A stretch of 5,676 bases of DNA from Spirochaetaceae bacterium. Lineage in GTDB: Bacteria > Spirochaetota > Spirochaetia > Treponematales > Treponemataceae. Shown piece by piece: positions 1 through 4,302 of the stretch (positions within the stretch are counted from its first letter, which is position 1; each line of letters starts with the position of its first letter). Under the pieces are notes generated by a model, which was given only the letters and a program-made list of their open reading frames with translations, did no database searches and was not told the origin of the DNA. The stretch is taken from the NCBI GenBank assembly GCA_031271875.1, contig JAISVD010000145.1:1-5676 (forward strand), read 5' to 3'. The position numbers and the translations under genes are program-made.

Positions 1-4
1 CCTG

Positions 5-34
5 TATCGTAAGGCAACCGGTTGCCTTACGATA
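5..34. repeat. 30-bp perfect palindrome, possible operator
   Basis: All 15 base pairs match around a centre between 19 and 20, with no spacer. The core AACCGGTT fits the AAnCGnTT pattern common in operators of LacI-family regulators; that link is inference. As RNA it would form a 13-bp stem with a CCGG loop. A run of eight T lies at 48-55, but 13 bases separate it from the arm, which is too far for a standard intrinsic terminator. It lies past the 3' end of the minus-strand lipoprotein gene, so if it is an operator it more likely serves a gene to the left of the window. Confidence 0.6.
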
Positions 35-113
35 TAAGTATATACCCTTTTTTTTATGTATGTCAAATGGGAGCAACTTTGGGGACAGAGCTCTACACTT
101 CCGGAATATCCTG

Positions 114-153
114 AAAAAGCGGAAGCGGTTCTCAAGCGTGCCTGCGCTGAACC
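114..153 (-). terminator. Weak candidate terminator of the lipoprotein gene
   Basis: Read on the minus strand, GGTTC AGCG (153-145), loop CAGGCA, CGCT (138-135), a TGA bulge and GAACC (131-127) form a 9-bp bulged stem. A run of five T follows at 118-114, after an 8-base gap. It sits 11 bases past the lipoprotein stop codon, where a terminator is expected. The bulge and the distance to the short T run make it a poor match to the classic form. Confidence 0.25.
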
Positions 154-154
154 A

Positions 155-206
155 CCGGATTCCCTACCGCAGTTGTATTGTTCCGCTGAAGCTGTAGGGA
201 ATCCGG
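155..206. repeat. 13-bp inverted repeat spanning the lipoprotein stop codon
   Basis: The arms at 155-167 and 194-206 are perfect reverse complements of 13 bases (CCGGATTCCCTAC and GTAGGGAATCCGG), separated by 26 bases. The left arm contains the stop codon (164-166 on the minus strand), so the last codons of the gene form most of the structure. In the mRNA this would be a strong 3'-end hairpin. There is no T run after it, so it could protect the transcript end or assist termination together with the hairpin at 127-153. Confidence 0.55.
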
Positions 207-1009
207 GCCTCCCTGAAAAGGGGCAGGTCAACATTCAGAGTGATTGCCCCCGCAAAGAGGTACTCCACGTTTTTTCTCCCTGCGATTATCTGGGTTATAT
301 CCCGTATGATGGACAGGGAGTTGAGGGACAGCGAGAGAGGGATTTCAGCGGTATTGCCCGCAGTAATCACCGGGGGATTGGAAACAGTCCCCTGGGACCA
401 TTCCAAACCGTTTACTGCGAAATCATAGAAGAAATCTCCTATCGTTATATCGAAGGTATTGTTGTTTTCAATTTCAAGGGTAAGGAGATATTCGATCTTC
501 TGGAGGCCCAGGGTTTTGAGTTCAAATCCCCTGAAGGATATCTTCGGAATAACAGGCAGCGGCAAGGTGCCTCCGATCTCCACATTAAAACGCCTGTTTT
601 CCAATACAGGTACGGGAAAACGGAGACCGATGTTTACCGTGTAGTCTATCTCCTTCTGTTCGGCAACGGACTTCACCGCATTATACAACTCCGTATAGGT
701 AATACTGACCGGAATTTCAACGGTTACGCTCTTTCTCATGCCGATTGTCTCGTTCTGCTCGATTTTTCCTTCCGCAAAATTATAATCGTTTATATCCAGC
801 TCCCAATCAATCAGGGGAAAGGGTATCGGAAAGGAGTTGGGATTTTCCACCACCACGGTAACCAGAAGATCGGCCTTTTCAAAAGTGATTTCCGTAATAG
901 CTACAGAATCAACGGATACCACGGGATCCCGTATTACCGCCTTAAGGCTTTCACAGCCGGAAAGGATGACCAGTGCAGCAAAAATAAACAGTACCAAGTG
1001 TAGCTTCAT
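164..1009 (-). CDS. Predicted lipoprotein with two WHy/LEA type 2 domains
   Basis: A 281-residue protein with a lipoprotein signal: Met-Lys, a hydrophobic stretch (residues 4-16) and a lipobox LSGC with the lipidated Cys at 19. The mature part is two similar beta-rich units, about 33-147 and 157-278. Each opens with an alternating hydrophobic strand and an Asn-rich turn (VENPNSFPIP at 54-63, IENNNTFDI at 180-188), the signature of the WHy/LEA-14 fold. The biochemical role of bacterial members is unsettled; desiccation or envelope stress roles are suggested for the family. I infer membrane anchoring facing the periplasm or cell surface. The start at 1009 is preferred over the in-frame ATG at 1039 because the signal peptide begins there and AAAGGGA lies 7 bases upstream. 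The gene diverges from rocF. Fold assignment is fairly sure; function is unknown. Confidence 0.85.
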   Translation of the reverse strand: MKLHLVLFIFAALVILSGCESLKAVIRDPVVSVDSVAITEITFEKADLLVTVVVENPNSFPIPFPLIDWELDINDYNFAEGKIEQNETIGMRKSVTVEIPVSITYTELYNAVKSVAEQKEIDYTVNIGLRFPVPVLENRRFNVEIGGTLPLPVIPKISFRGFELKTLGLQKIEYLLTLEIENNNTFDITIGDFFYDFAVNGLEWSQGTVSNPPVITAGNTAEIPLSLSLNSLSIIRDITQIIAGRKNVEYLFAGAITLNVDLPLFREARIPYSFSGTIQLR

Positions 1010-1057
1010 CAGTATTTCCCTTTCATCTTGTCGGTTCATAGACTTTTCTTTAAAAAC

Positions 1058-1092
1058 GGATTTTCAAAATCTCACCCAGGTTTTGAGAATCC
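1058..1092 (-). repeat. Hairpin in the leader of the lipoprotein gene
   Basis: The arms 1058-1069 and 1081-1092 pair over 12 positions, with one mismatch in minus-strand RNA (a G-U wobble in plus-strand RNA) and an 11-base loop. If the minus-strand promoter at 1107-1135 is used, the transcript begins near 1100 and this stem lies at its very 5' end. It could be a stabilising leader hairpin or a binding site for a dimeric regulator. Its left arm is also part of a smaller palindrome at 1059-1071. Confidence 0.45.
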
Positions 1093-1101
1093 CCCACCTC
1101 T

Positions 1102-1130
1102 TTATCATTATAGAAGATTTAGGGTATTAT
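1102..1130 (+). promoter_or_regulatory. Candidate promoter of rocF
   Basis: TTATCA (1102-1107), a 17-base spacer and TATTAT (1125-1130) make a plausible sigma-70 type promoter. The start of transcription would fall near 1137-1139, at or just before the rocF ATG, giving a leaderless or nearly leaderless mRNA. An alternative is TTGAGA (1083-1088), 17 bases, CATTAT (1106-1111), which would give a leader of about 20 bases. Both are read by eye and cannot be separated without transcript data. Confidence 0.35.
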
Positions 1131-1135
1131 GTGAA
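1107..1135 (-). promoter_or_regulatory. Candidate promoter of the lipoprotein gene
   Basis: On the minus strand, TTCACA (1135-1130) and a perfect TATAAT (1112-1107) are separated by exactly 17 bases, a strong sigma-70 match. Transcription would start near 1100 and give a leader of about 90 bases. The elements interlock with the candidate rocF promoter on the other strand: each -35 box overlaps or touches the -10 box of the other. Confidence 0.5.
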
Positions 1136-1138
1136 CCT

Positions 1139-2047
1139 ATGAGAGTACATATTCTTGAAATGCCCCTTGATTTTGGAGCAAACCGCCACGGTTCCGATAT
1201 GGGTCCCTCGGCGATCAGGCTCGCAGGACTCAGGGAGCTCCTTTTCCGGCTTGACCATAAAACGGAAAAATACTTCTCCCCCCTGAACATCAGTCCCCAG
1301 GAGTACGCCGACGAAGGGAATCCCCGGGCAAAATATAGCGCCCCTATTGTGACTGCCTGCGGTCAGCTTGCCAATGAGGTAGAGAATGCTGTCCGCTGCG
1401 GAGCCTTTCCCCTGATATTAGGGGGTGACCATTCGATTGTGCTCGGAACCCTGGCAGGCCTCTCTCCGGCGCTGAAGGAACAGCACAAACGGCTCGGGGT
1501 ACTCTATGTGGACGCCCACGGGGATTTCAATACAGCCGATACCTCTCCTTCGGGAAATATCCACGGAATGTGTATGGCCGCTTCCTGCGGATACGGTTTG
1601 GAGGAGCTGACGGAACTGTACACACCCGGGCGCAAGGTAGATCCCGCAAATGTCTGTTACATCGGAGTCCGCGACCTGGACCCGGAGGAAAAACTGCTGA
1701 TGAAGCAAGCCGGGGTTACGGTGATCACCATGACCGATATCGACCGGATGGGTTTTTCCAGTGCCCTCCGGATGGCGCTGGATTTTTTCAGGGAGCGGGC
1801 CGATGCGGTTCATGTGAGCTTCGATATGGATGTCATCGACCCCATGTTCGCTCCGGGAGTGGGCATACCCCTTCCCGGAGGACTCAACTACCGGGAAGCA
1901 TTGCTGCTCATGGAAGAGATGGCCCGAACCGGGCTGGTCTGTTCCGCCGAGATTGTGGAGGTAAACCCCGTCCTGGATGTGCGCAATCAGACTGCAAGGA
2001 TGGCGGTGGAACTTATCGGCAGACTCCTGGGGGACACGGTTTACTAA
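1139..2047 (+). CDS. rocF: Arginase
   Basis: A 302-residue ureohydrolase, a usual length for bacterial arginases. It should hydrolyse L-arginine to L-ornithine and urea in the cytoplasm with a two-Mn centre. Visible ligands: His98 in GGDHS, Asp125, His127 and Asp129 in DAHGD, and Asp229 and Asp231 in SFDMDVIDP. SPSGNIHG (136-143) is the arginase substrate loop and points away from agmatinase, as does Glu274 in EVNP near the C-terminus. The N-terminal DMGPSAIR (20-27) is also typical. The start at 1139 is chosen because the family pattern begins there; the in-frame ATG at 1028 would add 37 unrelated residues inside the promoter region. There is no good ribosome binding site: AGGG at 1121-1124 is 14 bases away. 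avtA follows after 71 bp on the same strand. The enzyme may feed arginine nitrogen and carbon into ornithine pathways. Confidence 0.92.
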   Translation: MRVHILEMPLDFGANRHGSDMGPSAIRLAGLRELLFRLDHKTEKYFSPLNISPQEYADEGNPRAKYSAPIVTACGQLANEVENAVRCGAFPLILGGDHSIVLGTLAGLSPALKEQHKRLGVLYVDAHGDFNTADTSPSGNIHGMCMAASCGYGLEELTELYTPGRKVDPANVCYIGVRDLDPEEKLLMKQAGVTVITMTDIDRMGFSSALRMALDFFRERADAVHVSFDMDVIDPMFAPGVGIPLPGGLNYREALLLMEEMARTGLVCSAEIVEVNPVLDVRNQTARMAVELIGRLLGDTVY

Positions 2048-2071
2048 ATGTACGTACATGCAGGAATCCTG
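2048..2071. repeat. Two adjacent short palindromes after rocF
   Basis: Immediately after the rocF stop codon come a perfect 12-bp palindrome ATGTACGTACAT (2048-2059) and, one base later, CAGGAATCCTG (2061-2071), a palindrome about a single central base. No T run follows closely, so termination between rocF and avtA is not supported. They may be regulator sites for avtA or chance. Confidence 0.35.
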
Positions 2072-2118
2072 ATTTCTTCAGCTCTTCCCATGTTTTCCCA
2101 ATTCTGTTAGTATATAAT

Positions 2119-3450
2119 ATGCAATATTCGGATTTTGGAACCAAACTGACCGCCCAATCGGGAATTTTACAGCTGATGGATGATCTGGGGAAGCCTCTGC
2201 CCGAGGGGGTTTTTGCGTGTCAGCTCGGCGGGGGAAATCCGGCGCGCATCCCCGGTGTGGAAGCGGTATACCGGCGCGAAATGGAAAGGCTCCTCGCCGA
2301 GGGCGACCGTTTTGAAAATGCCATCGCCCGTTACGATGCGCCCCAGGGAAGAACCGGTTTTATCGAAGCTGCGGCGGAGCTGCTCCGCAGGGAGTACGGC
2401 TGGGATATAGGCCCCGAAAATATAGCCATAACAAACGGCAGCCAGAGCGCTTTTTTCTATCTCTTCAATATCATCTCCGGAACCTGCAATATAAATGGTA
2501 TAAAAACAAAAAAAACAGTGCTTTTTCCGCTGGTTCCGGAATATATCGGTTATGCCGATCAGGGAATAGAACCCGGTACATTTGTGACCCTTCCCTCCCG
2601 GGCCGAATACTATGATGATCATACGTTTAAATACTTTATAGATTTTGGGCTGCTGGAAACATATCTCCGGGAACACCCGGAAGTGGGAGGGATATGCGTT
2701 TCCCGTCCCACCAACCCAACGGGAAACGTACTGACCGACAGCGAGATCCACCATCTGGCACAGCTTGCGGCGGATTACAGCATACCGCTTTTTGTTGATA
2801 ACGCCTACGGACTTCCCTTTCCGGACATTATCTTCCCCGAAGCGATGGCCCGGCGCGGCGCCCCTGACGGAACGGATATGGCCGTTTCGGAGGTTCGGGC
2901 CACCCCCTACTGGGATCCTTCGGTGGTTCTCGCCATGAGCCTGTCAAAGATCGGCCTGCCGTCACTCAGGACCGGCATAATCATCGCGGACAGGGAGATA
3001 GTCCGTACCCTCTCGGCGATAAACTCCATAGTCTCCCTCGCTTCCGGCAGCCTCGGCCAGGTGCTCGCCGAAGGGCTTATCCGTTCGGGAGAGATACTCA
3101 CCCTTGCCGCCCGGCATGTGCGGCCCTTTTATTACCGGAAAACCCTTGAGGCCCAGAGGTATATTCACGAGTTTTTTGACCGCAGGGACTACCTGCTGCA
3201 TAAGAGCGAAGGGGCGCTGTTCAACTGGCTCCTCATAAATGACATGACTATTTCAACCCGGGAACTGTATGAAAAACTGAAGGAACGGGGCGTGATAACC
3301 GTTCCCGGAGAGTATTTTTTCTTCGGCCCCGGAGGTGCGGGGCACCCCCATTTTGATAAATGCCTCAGGCTCAACTACGCACGCCCGGAGCAGGAGATCA
3401 TTACGGGCCTGCATATTATTGCCGAGATAAGCGGTCAGTACCGGAAATAG
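2119..3450 (+). CDS. avtA: Valine-pyruvate aminotransferase (AvtA-type)
   Basis: A 443-residue fold type I PLP aminotransferase matching AvtA closely along its length. Characteristic stretches are LGGGNPARIP (36-45), YDAPQGRTG (72-80), TNGSQSAFFYLFN (105-117), PEYIGYAD (140-147), SRPTNPTGNV (195-204), DNAYGLPFP (228-236) and SLSKIGLP (274-281), where Lys277 should bind PLP. Arg417 in LRLNY should hold the substrate carboxylate. The reaction is valine plus pyruvate to 2-oxoisovalerate plus alanine, in the cytoplasm. Compared from memory with E. coli AvtA (about 417 residues), it carries some 19 extra residues at about 242-261, between the cofactor-binding segment and the lysine motif. The start at 2119 aligns with the family N-terminus. 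No Shine-Dalgarno is visible, and TATAAT abuts the ATG. The frame stays open upstream to 1570 through rocF, but that part is a shadow. Other substrates in this aminotransferase group are possible. Confidence 0.9.
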   Translation: MQYSDFGTKLTAQSGILQLMDDLGKPLPEGVFACQLGGGNPARIPGVEAVYRREMERLLAEGDRFENAIARYDAPQGRTGFIEAAAELLRREYGWDIGPENIAITNGSQSAFFYLFNIISGTCNINGIKTKKTVLFPLVPEYIGYADQGIEPGTFVTLPSRAEYYDDHTFKYFIDFGLLETYLREHPEVGGICVSRPTNPTGNVLTDSEIHHLAQLAADYSIPLFVDNAYGLPFPDIIFPEAMARRGAPDGTDMAVSEVRATPYWDPSVVLAMSLSKIGLPSLRTGIIIADREIVRTLSAINSIVSLASGSLGQVLAEGLIRSGEILTLAARHVRPFYYRKTLEAQRYIHEFFDRRDYLLHKSEGALFNWLLINDMTISTRELYEKLKERGVITVPGEYFFFGPGGAGHPHFDKCLRLNYARPEQEIITGLHIIAEISGQYRK

Positions 3451-3485
3451 GCATATTCAGGGCAAAGGCTTTATAACTGAAACAA

Positions 3486-3577
3486 GAAAACCAGCAAAGG
3501 CAATACCGCTGATTCCCGGTGTGCTTAAAACCACTGCGTGGTTTTAACTGACAGTTTTTGTTGCTTTTCTGGTTTTC
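3486..3577. repeat. Nested imperfect inverted repeat after avtA
   Basis: An outer stem pairs 3486-3503 with 3561-3577: 16 base pairs interrupted by one mismatch and one bulged G, starting GAAAACCAG and ending CTGGTTTTC. Inside are a 4-bp stem (3505-3508 with 3517-3520) and a perfect 10-bp hairpin (3525-3547). The whole 92-bp unit could be a branched RNA, a compound terminator region or a small palindromic repeat. The octamer GCAAAGGC occurs at 3462-3469 and again at 3494-3501 within the left arm. It contains no open reading frame of note. Confidence 0.5.
3525..3547. terminator. Candidate terminator after avtA
   Basis: TTAAAACCAC, loop TGC, GTGGTTTTAA form a perfect 10-bp stem with a 3-base loop, 74 bases past the avtA stop. 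Only the CCAC/GTGG core is GC-rich. The flanking A and T tracts belong to the stem, a form seen in bidirectional terminators. A further T5 lies at 3555-3559. The next gene downstream has its own leader and ribosome binding site, so termination here makes sense. Confidence 0.4.
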
Positions 3578-3589
3578 CGATACTATCAT
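3561..3589 (+). promoter_or_regulatory. Candidate promoter of the FMN reductase gene
   Basis: TTGCTT (3561-3566), 17 bases and TATCAT (3584-3589) give a fair -10 and a weak -35. Transcription would start near 3596 and produce a leader of about 100 bases carrying the alternative stems at 3624-3677. TTGTTG (3558-3563) with TACTAT (3581-3586) is an equally spaced rival. Confidence 0.25.
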
Positions 3590-3623
3590 TAAAACAAGAA
3601 CGTGGAATGTGGAATAAGAAAGC

Positions 3624-3677
3624 TTTCCCCAGAAGTTTTTCAAACTTTTGGGACAGCCCCTTCTGATTAACGGGAAA
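3624..3677 (+). promoter_or_regulatory. Leader with two mutually exclusive stems
   Basis: Fold A is a hairpin at 3628-3652: CCCAGAAGTTT, loop TTC, AAACTTTTGGG, 11 pairs with one G-U. Fold B uses the same left side differently: TTTCCC (3624-3629) pairs with GGGAAA (3672-3677) and CAGAAG (3630-3635) pairs with CTTCTG (3660-3665), 12 pairs with a 6-base bulge. The two cannot coexist. Fold B ends 7 bases before the ribosome binding site at 3685. There is no T run after fold A, so it is not a plain terminator. Regulation through this switch is inference. Confidence 0.35.
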
Positions 3678-3684
3678 AAATTAC

Positions 3685-3689
3685 AGGAG
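3685..3689 (+). promoter_or_regulatory. Ribosome binding site deciding the reductase start
   Basis: AGGAG lies 8 bases before the ATG at 3698 but only 2 bases before the in-frame ATG at 3692. The spacing favours 3698 as the true start. Confidence 0.75.
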
Positions 3690-3697
3690 ATATGTAT

Positions 3698-4261
3698 ATG
3701 GAACAGTATCGGAACATAGCCGTTTTTGCCGGAAGCCTGCGGAAGGATTCTTTCAACAGAAAGGTTGCGGAAACGCTCATAGAGGCTGCACCGAAGACGC
3801 TTAAAATGGAAATAATCGGAATTGGAGATATTCCTCTTTACAATGAGGATCTTGAAACCGGGACACCGCCGCCGCAGTGGACCGCCCTGCGTGAGCGTAT
3901 ACGGAAAGCCGATGGGGTTCTTTTTGTGACCCCTGAGTACAACCGTTCAGTACCGGCGATGCTCAAAAACGTACTGGATGTCACTTCCCGTCCTTACGGC
4001 AAAAATGTCTGGAACGGCAAGCCGGGAGGCATTGTGAGCGTCACCCCCGGAGGACTTGGCGCGTTCGGAGCCAACCATCATCTGAGGCAGAGCTGCGTGT
4101 TTCTCAATATTCTGCTGCTCCAGCAGCCGGAAGCGTATATTTCCGGAGCGGGCGCCCTGTTTGATGCGGACGGAAAGATGACCAACGACGGGACACGCTC
4201 ATTTCTTGCCGCATTCATGAAATCCTACGCTTCATGGGTTGAAAAACTGCTTGCAGTTTGA
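3698..4261 (+). CDS. NAD(P)H-dependent FMN reductase (ChrR/YieF-like)
   Basis: A 187-residue flavodoxin-fold protein of the NADPH-dependent FMN reductase family, full length for the group. GSLRKDSFNR (12-21) is the FMN phosphate-binding loop, TPEYNRSVPAMLKNVLD (78-94) the conserved flavin and dimer segment, and GGLGAFGA (118-125) the second flavin-contact loop, followed by HHLRQ (127-131) as in YieF. Family members are cytoplasmic and transfer electrons from NAD(P)H through FMN to quinones, azo dyes or chromate; the natural acceptor here is probably a quinone but cannot be read from the sequence. The gene stands alone with a good ribosome binding site and a structured leader. It converges on the EAL gene, with 41 bp between the stop codons and no clear terminator in between. 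The family is certain; the substrate is not. Confidence 0.88.
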   Translation: MEQYRNIAVFAGSLRKDSFNRKVAETLIEAAPKTLKMEIIGIGDIPLYNEDLETGTPPPQWTALRERIRKADGVLFVTPEYNRSVPAMLKNVLDVTSRPYGKNVWNGKPGGIVSVTPGGLGAFGANHHLRQSCVFLNILLLQQPEAYISGAGALFDADGKMTNDGTRSFLAAFMKSYASWVEKLLAV

Positions 4262-4302
4262 TACTCCCCGGGTACACCCTATAGCGGAACATCAGGTACG
4301 GC

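Noticed and set aside
56..1003. Long plus-strand open frame opposite the lipoprotein gene
   Set aside because: It is antisense to a gene with a clear lipobox, WHy-type repeats and a ribosome binding site; its own translation shows no recognisable domain.
1418..2059. Minus-strand open frame opposite rocF
   Set aside because: It is a shadow of the arginase codons; no domain or ribosome binding site supports it.
1570..2118. Upstream extension of the avtA frame through rocF
   Set aside because: It overlaps arginase coding sequence in another frame and gives a low-complexity translation. The AvtA family begins at 2119, so a fusion is not supported.
2167..2754. Minus-strand open frame opposite avtA
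   Set aside because: It lies wholly within the well-conserved aminotransferase gene and has no family resemblance.
3480..3600. AAACAAGAA at 3480-3488 and 3592-3600 as a target-site duplication around a small mobile element
   Set aside because: The left copy overlaps the inverted-repeat arm and the right copy lies 14 bases outside the other arm, so the ends do not match an insertion. An A-rich 9-mer may recur by chance.
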